Below are positions 47,517 to 55,547 of a stretch of 64,000 nucleotides of DNA, piece by piece (the first letter of the stretch is position 1; every line of letters starts with the position of its first letter). The DNA is taken from positions 1 to 64,000 of the forward strand of contig JAVJUS010000018.1 in assembly GCA_040220455.1 (NCBI GenBank), given 5' to 3'. Origin of the DNA: JAVJUS01 sp040220455. GTDB lineage: Bacteria; Pseudomonadota; Alphaproteobacteria; DSM-16000; Inquilinaceae. The notes under the pieces were generated by a model, which made no database searches, had not been told where the DNA came from, and worked only from the letters and a program-made list of their open reading frames with translations. A program made the translations under genes and the position numbers.

Positions 47517-50009
47517 TCAGGCCGGGGTCGACGAGCCGGCCTCGTGCAGGGCGGGCGCTTCGGGGCCGCGGTAGATGACGCGCAGGGGCCGATCCGGTGG
47601 AATGCGGCACGGAATGCCCGCGATCTCCACGTCCAGCGCCTCGCCGGCGCCCTCCGCCGCCACGGTCACCGTCTCCCGGTCGATGCGCACGGTCAGGGCG
47701 TGCCGTCGGTAACGCAGCCGCAGCTTCAGACAGGTCAGCGGATTGGGCAGGCTCGGGTCGAGGACCAGGCGGTCGCCGCGGGTCTCGATCCCGGCATAGG
47801 CGCGCTGGACCAGGTCCACGGTACCGGCCATGGCGCCCAGATGGATGCCCTCCGCCGTCGTCCCGCCCTGGATGTCGGCGATGTCGCTGGCCAGGGCCAC
47901 CGCGAACTGCCGCCACGACCCGGCGCGATCGGCGCGCGCCAGCACCCAGGAATGGACAACCCGGCTGAGCGTCGAGCCGTTGGAGGTGCGGGCGATATAG
48001 TATTCGACGATGCGCGGAATGCTCGCCGGGTCGAAATCGTAGCCGAGGCGGGTCAGGATCTCCGTCAGCTCGTCCGCTGACAGGAGGTAGAGCAGCATCA
48101 GGACGTCGGCCTGCTTGGACACCTTGTAGCGGTTCGGCGTGTCGCCCTCGGCCTCGAGAATGCGGTCCAGGCGATGGATATCGCCGTAGCGCTCCCGGTA
48201 GCCCGCCCAGTCGAATTCCTCCAGCCGGTCGTAGCCGTCGAACTGCAGGATGATGCCGTCGGCGTCGAACGGCACATGCATTGCCCGCGTGATCGCCGAC
48301 CAGCGCCGGATCTCGGCCTCGTCGATGCCCAGGGTCTCGGTCGCGTCGCGCCGCCGGTCGGCCGGCATCGAGTCGAGCGCCTCCAGCGCCCGGCCGACGA
48401 CCCAGACCGTCATCACGTTGGTGTAGGCGTTGTTGTCGAGTCCCGGCCGCTCGGCATCGGGATAGGCGTCATGGTACTCGTCCGGACCCATGACGCCGCG
48501 AATCCCGCAACGGCCGGTCTCCTCGTCCCATTCGGTCATCGAGGCGAGGCAGCGCGCGATCTCCAGCAGGATCTCCGCCCCGCTGTACTGCAGGAAATCC
48601 AGGTCGCCGGAGACCTGGTAGTACTGCCAGACATTATAGGCGATCGCGATGTTGACGTGGCGCTGGAGCCAGGAGTTGTCGGACAGCCAGCGTCCGGAGC
48701 GCGGGTTGAGGTGGAGCAGCTGGGTCTCCTCCCGCCCGTCGCTGCCGCTCTGCCATGGGAACAGCGCGCCGGCGAGGCCGTTCGCCCGGGCGTTGGCGCG
48801 CGCGGCGTCGAGGCGCCGTCGACGATATTCGAGCAGGCTCCGGGTGATGTCCGGCAGGCGCAGGTTCAGGGTCGGGAAGATGAACAGCTCGTCCCAGAAG
48901 ATGTGCCCGCGATAGGCCTCGCCGTGCAGGCCGCGCGCCGGCACGCCGACATCCAGCTCCATCGTGTGGATCGAGACCGTCTGGAGCAGGTGGAAGAGGT
49001 GCAGGCGCAGCGCCAGCACCACACGATCGGGCGCGACGGCGGCCGGCGGCCCGTCGGGCCGCGCCTCGGGCCGTGTGGCGTCGATTTCCAGCCCGATGTC
49101 GAATTTCCGCCAGAGATGGCTCCAGGCGAGGCGATGGGCCGCCAGCAGGCTCTCGAAGTCGCCGGCGCGGCGGACCCGTTCCAGCGCGGCCAGCCCGGGC
49201 TCGCTGATCGCGCGGTCGCGGCCGGTGTGCAGCGCGACGATCTTCTCCACCGCCACAGTGTCGCCCGCGACGACGTCGAGGAACAGGTCCTGGCCGATCC
49301 GGTCGGCCTCGATAACCTCGGTCCGGGTCGGCGCGGGGCGATCGTCGTCCAGGCGCACACGCGTGCGCGCCGCCAGCGCGATCTCCAGCCGGGACTGCAC
49401 GGTGCGCACGGCGAGGCGCACCGTCTCCGTATCGGGCTCGTCGGCCGACAGGGTCTCCAGATGCCGGTCGGCCAGATCGGAATAGCGCGCGACGCCCGTG
49501 TTGCGCACCGCGCCGTCGAGGAGGCTGCGCACCGTCAGGCGCCCCGACCAGTTCTCCGGCGCAAGGACCATCTCCAGGGCCAGAACGTGGGGGTCGTGCA
49601 TGCTGGCGAAGCGCCGCCAGACGACGCGCGTGCGCCGGCCTTCCGGGTCCTCGAGCCGAAGGTCCTGCGTCAGCGTCCCGGCGGCAAGGTCGAGCGAGGC
49701 GCGGTAGTCGGCGACCGTGGCGCTCGCCGTCGTCACCCATGGACCGTCGTCGATTCGGAAGGCCATGGCCAGCCAGTTCGGCAGGTTGACCAGGTCCTCG
49801 TTCTCCACCTCCCGGCCGGCGATGGGCGTCACCAGACGGTCGTATCCGCCGGCGAGATAGGTGCCGGGGTAATGTGTGCCGTCGGCCTCGCAGTCGGCGA
49901 GCGCGCCGCGCGTGGCGACATAGCCGTTGCCGACGACCGTCAGCGCCTCGCGCACGGCCTGGGATGCGGGCTCGAAGTCGTCGTAGACGAGCGTCCAGCC
50001 ATCGGTCAC
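47517..50009 (-). CDS. Glycoside hydrolase family 65 disaccharide phosphorylase
   Basis: An 830-residue GH65 protein, the family of maltose, kojibiose and trehalose phosphorylases, which cleave alpha-glucosides with phosphate to give beta-glucose 1-phosphate. The N-terminal beta-sandwich has GNGYVATRGALADC and HYPGTYLAGGYDRLV. The (alpha/alpha)6 barrel has GHIFWDELFIFPTLN, the general acid Glu511 in GVMGPDEYHDAYP, DNNAYTNVM, KQADVLMLLYLL and the phosphate-site stretch NGSTLSRVVHSWVLAR. The GTG start overlaps the upstream stop (GTGA), coupling it to the HAD/OtsB gene. Context points to trehalose or a related disaccharide; the exact linkage is not readable. Confidence 0.9.
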   Translation of the reverse strand: MTDGWTLVYDDFEPASQAVREALTVVGNGYVATRGALADCEADGTHYPGTYLAGGYDRLVTPIAGREVENEDLVNLPNWLAMAFRIDDGPWVTTASATVADYRASLDLAAGTLTQDLRLEDPEGRRTRVVWRRFASMHDPHVLALEMVLAPENWSGRLTVRSLLDGAVRNTGVARYSDLADRHLETLSADEPDTETVRLAVRTVQSRLEIALAARTRVRLDDDRPAPTRTEVIEADRIGQDLFLDVVAGDTVAVEKIVALHTGRDRAISEPGLAALERVRRAGDFESLLAAHRLAWSHLWRKFDIGLEIDATRPEARPDGPPAAVAPDRVVLALRLHLFHLLQTVSIHTMELDVGVPARGLHGEAYRGHIFWDELFIFPTLNLRLPDITRSLLEYRRRRLDAARANARANGLAGALFPWQSGSDGREETQLLHLNPRSGRWLSDNSWLQRHVNIAIAYNVWQYYQVSGDLDFLQYSGAEILLEIARCLASMTEWDEETGRCGIRGVMGPDEYHDAYPDAERPGLDNNAYTNVMTVWVVGRALEALDSMPADRRRDATETLGIDEAEIRRWSAITRAMHVPFDADGIILQFDGYDRLEEFDWAGYRERYGDIHRLDRILEAEGDTPNRYKVSKQADVLMLLYLLSADELTEILTRLGYDFDPASIPRIVEYYIARTSNGSTLSRVVHSWVLARADRAGSWRQFAVALASDIADIQGGTTAEGIHLGAMAGTVDLVQRAYAGIETRGDRLVLDPSLPNPLTCLKLRLRYRRHALTVRIDRETVTVAAEGAGEALDVEIAGIPCRIPPDRPLRVIYRGPEAPALHEAGSSTPA

Positions 50010-51619
50010 GGTTCTGCCTCCTCGCCCGTGAGATCGGCCATCGCGGCCAGCAGCCGCCCGACCGCGCCGACATCCGGCACCGCCAGATCGGCCGCCGTCT
50101 CCCGCGGCTCGTCGCCGACGACAATGCCGATCCCCCGGCCGGCCAGCCAGCGGAACGCGTTTTCGTCGGTGACGTCGTCGCCGACGAAGACCGGCAGGAC
50201 GGCGGTGCCGTCAAGCCCCAGCGCGTCGAGCAGGGCGTCGACCGCCTTGCCCTTGTGCCAATCCACGGCCGGCTGGATCTCGAAGACCTTTTTGCCGCCG
50301 AACCGCTTGAGGGAGGGGTGGCGATCCACCGCGCGCCCGACGGCGGCCTCGATCTCCGGAACCGCGCCCGGGTCGACATTGCGGTAGTGCACGGCGCACG
50401 AAAATGCCTTGCGTTCGACCAGCACGCCCTCGATGGCGGAGAGCGCCTCACGCAGTTCCGCTTCGGCGGCGTCGAGATCGGGCAGGGCGCCCGACACGTC
50501 GGCGGCGTCCACCCGCCGGCCGTCCGAGGTGTGAATGTCGAAGCCGTGGCTGCCGGCATAGGCGATCCCGTCGAGCCGCACCTTGTCGTGCAGGTCGGCG
50601 ACGTCGCGCCCACTGATGATCGCCACCGGGACCCTGTCGGCGAGGCGGCGCACGGCGGCGCGCATGGGCTCGTCCATGACCGCCAGGTCGGGGCGGGCGA
50701 CGATCGGCGTCAGGGTGCCGTCATAGTCCAGGAAGACCGCCAGCCGGCGCCCGGTGCGGCGCGGATCGAGCCGATCGAGATGGTCGAGCGCCGGGGGCAG
50801 ACGGTCGATCGTTGCGGTCACGGGGGACCTCCGGTCGGACAGGGCGAGGGCGGCCAGGTCGTCGACCACGATGTCGGCGCCCGCATCCGCTAGGGTGCGG
50901 GGATCGGTATCGCCGCGCGCGACGCCGACGACAAGCCCGAACCCGCCGGCGCGCCCTGCCCGGATGCCGGCCAGCGCGTCCTCCACCATCGCGGCCCGGG
51001 CCGGAGCGACGCCAAGGCGGCGCGCAGCCTCCAGATAGGTGTCGGGCGCCGGCTTGCCCGGCAGGCCCAGCTCCGCGGCGAGTCCTCCGTCGACGGTGAC
51101 GTCGAAGAGATCGCCGAGACCGGTCGTCTCCAGGATCAGCGGCAGGTTCTTACTCGCCGAGACGACGGCGGTGCGAAGCCCCTGCTCCCGCGCGCGGCGG
51201 AGCAGGGCGACGGAGCTGTCGAAGATGTCGACGCCGTCACGGGCGATCGCTTCGCGGAAGTAGCTGTTCTTCCGCCGGGCGAGGCCGTGGACGGTCTCGG
51301 CTTCCGCGGAATCGTCCTCATCGCCCTCGGGCAGGTCGATGCCGCGGGCCTCCAGGAAGGCCCGGATGCCATCGAGCCGGGGCCGGCCGTCGACATGGCC
51401 GCGGTAGTCGGTGGCGATATCGAATGGCGGCTGCGGGCGACCGTTCGCATTCGTCTTGCTCTGGAGAAAGGTGTCGAACAGCCGTTTCCAGGCGGTTGCG
51501 TGGACCCGCGCGGTGCGGGTGACCACGCCGTCGAGATCGACGATGAGCGCCTCGAAGCGGGCGAGGTCGGGTCGGTCGCCCCCGGCGGGCCGGGGGCAGG
51601 GATCGGATGTCTCGGTCAC
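50006..51619 (-). CDS. Fused beta-phosphoglucomutase-like HAD and trehalose-6-phosphatase
   Basis: A 537-residue two-domain protein. Residues about 20-255 are a HAD beta-phosphoglucomutase-like domain: nucleophile Asp28 and Asp30 in VDLDGVV, VSASKN, Lys189 in LPGKPAPD and VEDALAGIRAG. Residues about 290-530 are an OtsB-type trehalose-6-phosphatase: Asp298 and Asp300 in FLDYDGTLTPI, ISGRDVADL, WHKGKAVDALL and VFVGDDVTDENAF. Both sets of catalytic motifs look intact. Mycobacterial OtsB1 has the same two domains followed by GH65 in a single chain; here GH65 is the next, overlapping gene. The GTG at 51619 has AAAGG nearby. No otsA trehalose-6-phosphate synthase is in the window. Confidence 0.9.
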   Translation of the reverse strand: MTETSDPCPRPAGGDRPDLARFEALIVDLDGVVTRTARVHATAWKRLFDTFLQSKTNANGRPQPPFDIATDYRGHVDGRPRLDGIRAFLEARGIDLPEGDEDDSAEAETVHGLARRKNSYFREAIARDGVDIFDSSVALLRRAREQGLRTAVVSASKNLPLILETTGLGDLFDVTVDGGLAAELGLPGKPAPDTYLEAARRLGVAPARAAMVEDALAGIRAGRAGGFGLVVGVARGDTDPRTLADAGADIVVDDLAALALSDRRSPVTATIDRLPPALDHLDRLDPRRTGRRLAVFLDYDGTLTPIVARPDLAVMDEPMRAAVRRLADRVPVAIISGRDVADLHDKVRLDGIAYAGSHGFDIHTSDGRRVDAADVSGALPDLDAAEAELREALSAIEGVLVERKAFSCAVHYRNVDPGAVPEIEAAVGRAVDRHPSLKRFGGKKVFEIQPAVDWHKGKAVDALLDALGLDGTAVLPVFVGDDVTDENAFRWLAGRGIGIVVGDEPRETAADLAVPDVGAVGRLLAAMADLTGEEAEP

Positions 51620-51815
51620 GCGCAGCCTTTCGCGCGGGCGGCCCCGGGACCATGAGTGGGGCGGCGAGCCAGGGGCGGCCGCGCGCCCGCGCCCGGCAGG
51701 TCGCCGATCCTCGCCGTCTATCGCGCGGCGAACATTGATGTCGCGCAATCCGGGCCCGTCCAACCCCCCGCTGGCCGAAGGAATGGCCCCGCGGCCATGA
51801 CTCCGGGCCGCCGCA

Positions 51816-52076
51816 TCAGTAGACGCAGCGCTTGAGTTCCGGGCACTTGGCCTTGTTGGCGCGATAGCCCTCGACCAGCGAGACCGCGCTGCCGCCGGCG
51901 AGCGCCCCGGCGGGCACGGCGAGGATCAGGGGCGTCGTGGTCACGAGGCCGTAGGCCGCGCCGCCGGCCGCGCCGATCGCGGCCCCCTCCGCGGGGTGGA
52001 GCGACGAACATCCGCCGCCGGCGAGGCCGAGCGCGGCGAGGAGGAGGAAGGCGCGGGCGCGGGACGGGCGGGGCAT
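51816..52076 (-). CDS. Small glycine-zipper lipoprotein
   Basis: An 86-residue protein with a lipoprotein signal ending in LAGGGC (Cys23), a glycine zipper (AEGAAIGAAGGAAYGLV, PAGALAGGSAVSLV) and a C-terminus with two cysteines (KCPELKRCVY). It is predicted to be attached to the outer or inner membrane. Function is unknown. GGGAGA lies before the ATG. It is 196 bases from the HAD/OtsB start on the same strand, not obviously in that operon. Confidence 0.75.
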   Translation of the reverse strand: MPRPSRARAFLLLAALGLAGGGCSSLHPAEGAAIGAAGGAAYGLVTTTPLILAVPAGALAGGSAVSLVEGYRANKAKCPELKRCVY

Positions 52077-52520
52077 CGGTGTCTCCCGACGGGAATGGCG
52101 GCGATCCCGATCCGGCAGGGGCGCCGGGCAGGGCCGATCCGCGAAGACTAGCGCGGGCGTCTTAAGTCCGCGTTGACGCTTCCGAGGCCGAAGGCCCGGA
52201 CGACGGCGTCCGTATCAAGGGTCCCACTGGACGCGCGCATCTCAGGGCTGGCGAAGCGCCGCCCGGGCAGGCCGCCGCATCACGTGGCTCGGCACTGCAC
52301 GAAGGTCCCCTATCGGGCGAAGAGATCGAGCGCAGCGTCCGATGTCAAGGACGGCCGGGCTTTCGCTTGATCGGGCTCTTCGCCGTCTGCAGACTGGTCA
52401 CCGAGATCACGATCGGGGACTCCGCGTTTACCGATATCATGAAGAGCGGCTGGTCAGCGTCAAGGGTATGTGGGTTTGTCAAGAATAATTAAAAGTAAAA
52501 CATAGAAAGTCTGAAATATA
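52077..52520. other. Gap with sharp G+C to A+T transition
   Basis: 444 bases with no credible gene. The first 300 are G+C-rich like the chromosome, with some short frames that look like random sequence or decayed remnants. From about 52440 the sequence becomes AT-rich (GAATAATTAAAAGTAAAAC), leading into the next gene. No integrase, terminal repeat or tRNA edge is visible. Confidence 0.6.
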
Positions 52521-52916
52521 ATGAAAAGGATACACGTTGTTCAGACATTGATTATATCTCTCTGGTTTATTCTATTGATGAGAATCTATTTATTATCAGT
52601 GATGAGCATTCCCGAGATCAATCCAAACATCATAAGGGATCATAGTCTTTTTGATATCGTATCGATCTTCAGCGAAATATGGATGATGCCGGGTAACTAT
52701 CTGGCATGGCTGCTGTCCGCTGTGAGTGCCTTGCCCGCTACCGATGGCGGCATCCTCTCATTTCTTATTTCGGGGGTTTTGTTCTTACCGTTTTGTGTGT
52801 GGCCTTTTATAAATTCTGAAAAATACAAATATTCAAGACGAATATTGCAGGCCGCAACAGTCCTGATGCTTCTCCTGTTCATATCGGCACCGATTTATAT
52901 CAGGAGCCTGGGGTGA
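52521..52916 (+). CDS. AT-rich orphan membrane protein
   Basis: A 131-residue protein with four likely membrane helices (about 6-28, 55-70, 77-96, 108-128) and no recognised family. It uses Ile, Lys, Asn and Tyr freely and AT-ending codons (ATA, TTA, AAA, AAT), unlike every neighbour. The coding sequence is visibly low in G+C, so it was probably gained by transfer. AGAAAG lies about 14 bases before the ATG, a poor ribosome binding site. The open frame in AT-rich DNA and the consistent hydrophobic pattern support a real gene, but expression is unproven. Confidence 0.6.
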   Translation: MKRIHVVQTLIISLWFILLMRIYLLSVMSIPEINPNIIRDHSLFDIVSIFSEIWMMPGNYLAWLLSAVSALPATDGGILSFLISGVLFLPFCVWPFINSEKYKYSRRILQAATVLMLLLFISAPIYIRSLG

Positions 52917-53346
52917 GCGGTCCACGACCAGCGACACGATCCACGCCCGCGCCATGACCGGGACGCCGGGGGCGACCGAAGTCTTCGACAAGGGCGCCAC
53001 GGCTATGCCTGGTGGCAGGACATCTGGGCTCGGAATGGCCACCGCGGAGCAGCAAAGGGCGGAAAAGAAATCGACCGGCCCCCGTGAAGGAGCCGGTCGA
53101 GGAACCGTCGGCGTGGCCGGCGGGGGCAGCGGCCTGGTCACCGGCGCTGCACGGTTTGTCTCGCTCGGCGCTGTCCGGCGGCGCCGTGGCGGATGACCGT
53201 CGGGCACGCTGTCGATAGCGGTCCCCTCGGGCGTCTTCGGCGACACGTCCCGCCGTCTCTCCCCGGTCGGGTCGCGGTCGCCCTGGCTTCCTCCCCAGGA
53301 ACTCAGGCCCGGACAGGTACGGTCATGACGGGTGGCCCGCGGCCTG
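52917..53346. other. Gap after AT-rich gene
   Basis: 430 bases that return quickly to high G+C. I see no convincing gene; overlapping frames on both strands look like shadows. It contains a hairpin near its centre that could terminate minus-strand transcripts. Confidence 0.5.
53061..53100 (-). terminator. Possible minus-strand terminator
   Basis: CGACCGGC (53072-53079) and GCCGGTCG (53092-53099) form an eight-base-pair stem. On the minus strand it is followed by ATTTCTTTTCC, a T-rich tail. It could serve the small gene ending at 53347, about 250 bases away. Confidence 0.5.
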
Positions 53347-53715
53347 TCAAGACTCCGTATCGTTTTCGCCGGGTGCGGGCGCATGTTTGTTGCGTGATTT
53401 CGTCGGATCGCCCCCGACGGCGCGGCGGCCGGCATCGGTCAGGCGACAGACCAGCCAATCGGGCTTGAGCGGGTTGTCGAACCAGGGCTCGGCCCAGCCG
53501 GCGTCCAGGCAGGCCTTGATCGTGCGCCGGCCCATGCGCTGGCCGTTCTCGTCGAACAGGGGCAGCTTGCCGCCCGGCTGGTCGAGCCCGCGGCGCAGCC
53601 AGCGGCGCTGCGTTCGCGTCGGCCGGGGCGGCGCCGTCCCCGCGCGGCCGGGCGGCCGGTCGTCATTGGCGGGCGGGGCGAGGCGGGCGGGCATGGACAG
53701 GCGGGCGGCGTTCAT
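53347..53715 (-). CDS. Conserved hypothetical protein
   Basis: A protein of about 122 residues. The central part (RRWLRRGLDQPGGKLPLFDENGQRM, RRTIKACLDAGWAEPWFDNPLKPDWLVCRLTDAGRRAV) resembles a small conserved alphaproteobacterial protein of unknown function and looks like a winged-helix or small DNA-binding fold, which is only an impression. Both ends are low-complexity. The start is uncertain: ATG at 53742, 53715 and 53694 are all possible and none has a strong ribosome binding site. It is divergent from cutA. Confidence 0.65.
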   Translation of the reverse strand: MNAARLSMPARLAPPANDDRPPGRAGTAPPRPTRTQRRWLRRGLDQPGGKLPLFDENGQRMGRRTIKACLDAGWAEPWFDNPLKPDWLVCRLTDAGRRAVGGDPTKSRNKHAPAPGENDTES

Positions 53716-53823
53716 GGCTCTGCGTTTGCGGGCGGCGGGCATCGGCGGTTGAACCGCCGGCGGCCTCCAGTCTAATCCGGAAGGGGTTGACGAGTCCCGA
53801 ACCGTCGCGACCGGAGGTCCGTC

Positions 53824-54150
53824 ATGAGCGCCTTGTTCGTCTATGTCACCACGGGCTCCATGGCCGAGGCGCGCGCCGTCGGCCGCGCCCTGATCGAAGC
53901 CCGCCTGGCCGCCTGCGTGAACGTTATCCCGGGCATGCGCTCGATGTATCACTGGCAGGGCGCCGTCGAGGAAGACGAGGAAATCGTGGTGATCGCCAAG
54001 ACCCGCGCCGAGCTTCTCGATCGCGTGACCGAGACGATCAAGGCCGTCCATTCCTACGACTGCCCCTGCGTCGTCGCCCTGCCGATCGAGGGTGGCAAGC
54101 CGGCCTTCCTCGACTGGATCGAGGCGGAGACCTCGGGCGCTTCCGGGTAG
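53824..54150 (+). CDS. cutA: Divalent-cation tolerance protein CutA
   Basis: A 108-residue trimeric ferredoxin-like protein of the CutA1 family. Family pieces are FVYVTTGSMAEARAVGRALIEARLAACVNVIPGMRSMYHWQGAVEEDEEIVVIAKT and ETIKAVHSYDCPCVVALPIEGG. The name comes from copper tolerance in E. coli, but the general role is unclear. GGAGGTCC is a strong ribosome binding site. Confidence 0.95.
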   Translation: MSALFVYVTTGSMAEARAVGRALIEARLAACVNVIPGMRSMYHWQGAVEEDEEIVVIAKTRAELLDRVTETIKAVHSYDCPCVVALPIEGGKPAFLDWIEAETSGASG

Positions 54151-54246
54151 GGCGGGGCGAGCGGCGGCGACCGGCGCTCCGGGGGCTCGGTTGCCGCGGG
54201 ACCCGGGTGCGTGCGATAACGTCCGATGAATTCCCGGGAGATCCCG

Positions 54247-55470
54247 ATGACGCCGAACGCCGCCCGGCTGGCGATCGCTTTTTCCTGCGCCGGCCATGCC
54301 GCGATGCACATCCTCACGGCGCTCTACCTGACCGTGGTGCTGACGCTCGTGCGCGGCTGGGAGCGGTCCTATGACGAGCTGATCGGCCTGTGGACGCTGG
54401 GCGCGCTGATGATCGGCCTGGGCGCGCCGGTCGCCGGCTGGCTCGGCGATCGCTGGGGCGAGGCGCGGATGATGGTCGTCTTCTTCCTGGTGACCGGCGG
54501 GGGATGCATGGCGGCCGGGTTCGTCGGCGGGTCGCTCGGCCTCACCCTGGCGCTCGCCGTGCTCGGCCTAGGCGCCTCCATCTACCACCCGGTCGGGCTC
54601 GCCTGGATCGTCCGCGCGGCGGTCAACCGGGGCCGCGTGATGGGCATCAACGGCATCTTCGGCGCCGTCGGCGTGGCCTTGGCGGCGACGATCGCCGGCG
54701 GGTTGACCACGGTGTCCGGCTGGCGCGCGGCCTTCATCGTGCCCGGCGCGGTGTGCGTCGGCCTCGGGCTGGCGCTGCTTGCCTGCCTGCTCCTGGGCCT
54801 CGTGCGCGACGGCCAGGCGGACCGGGCGCCGGATATCACGCCGCCGAGCCGGGGCGACGCGCTGCGCGCCTTCGTCTTCCTGTCGGTCACGATGGCCGGC
54901 GCGGCCATGGTCTTCAACGCCATGCAGACGGCCATGCCGCGCCTGTTCGAGCTGCGCATGACCGACCTCCTCGGCGCCGACGGGCAGGGGCTCGGCGTGC
55001 TCGGCATCGGCGGCCTCGTCACGGTGGTCTATCTGGGCGTGTCGAGCGCCCAGCTCGTCGGCGGCTGGCTCGCCGACCGGGTGCCGGCCAAGCGGCTCTA
55101 CAGCATCGGGCTGATCGCCATGGCGGCGATCCTCGCCGCCTCGGCCACGCTCTCCGGCGTGCCGCTGCTGCTGGCGGTGACGGCGGCGCTGTTCGTCCAC
55201 GGCGCCGTGCTGCCGGCGGAGAACCTGCTGCTCGCCCGCTACACCCCGACCGGCCGGCGGGGCCTCGCCTTCGGCGCCAAGTTCGTGCTCGCCTTCGGCG
55301 TCGGCCCGATCGCGGTGCAGACCGTGGCGATCACCTATGGCTGGACCGGTGGGTTCGCCATGCTGCTGTTCGTGCTGTCGGGCTGCGGCCTGGTCGCCTG
55401 GGCCGCGGCGCGGTTCCTGCCCGGCGAGCGGGCGCCTGCGCCGGCGGTCGCGGCCGTTCCCGCCGAATAG
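54247..55470 (+). CDS. MFS transporter
   Basis: A 407-residue twelve-helix transporter (LAIAFSCAGHAAMHILTALYLTVVLTL in the first helix; GWLGDRWGEARMMVVFF is the MFS loop motif). The pattern LGASIYHPVGLAWIVRAAVNRGRVMGINGIFGAVG resembles the fosmidomycin-resistance/FucP-like exporters. Substrate unknown. The ATG at 54247 has GGGAG six bases upstream and was preferred to ATG 54226. It is followed by a bidirectional terminator. Confidence 0.82.
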   Translation: MTPNAARLAIAFSCAGHAAMHILTALYLTVVLTLVRGWERSYDELIGLWTLGALMIGLGAPVAGWLGDRWGEARMMVVFFLVTGGGCMAAGFVGGSLGLTLALAVLGLGASIYHPVGLAWIVRAAVNRGRVMGINGIFGAVGVALAATIAGGLTTVSGWRAAFIVPGAVCVGLGLALLACLLLGLVRDGQADRAPDITPPSRGDALRAFVFLSVTMAGAAMVFNAMQTAMPRLFELRMTDLLGADGQGLGVLGIGGLVTVVYLGVSSAQLVGGWLADRVPAKRLYSIGLIAMAAILAASATLSGVPLLLAVTAALFVHGAVLPAENLLLARYTPTGRRGLAFGAKFVLAFGVGPIAVQTVAITYGWTGGFAMLLFVLSGCGLVAWAAARFLPGERAPAPAVAAVPAE

Positions 55471-55489
55471 TCGCCGGACCGCGGACTCG

Positions 55490-55525
55490 AAAAGGCCCGG
55501 CCGTCGCTGGCCGGGCCTCGTCTTT
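55490..55525. terminator. Bidirectional terminator, MFS/metY
   Basis: AAAA, AGGCCCGGCC-GTCGCT-GGCCGGGCCT, then CGTCTTT: a perfect ten-base-pair stem between the convergent MFS and metY genes. Confidence 0.9.
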
Positions 55526-55547
55526 CGTCCAAGCCGGAGTGGTGTGC

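Noticed and set aside
48174..50387. A 737-codon plus-strand frame opposite GH65
   Set aside because: Antisense shadow; the minus-strand gene has intact GH65 motifs.
52833..53435. A 200-codon minus-strand frame over the AT-rich gene end and the following gap
   Set aside because: Crosses a sharp composition boundary, Pro/Arg-rich with no domain, and lacks a convincing start.
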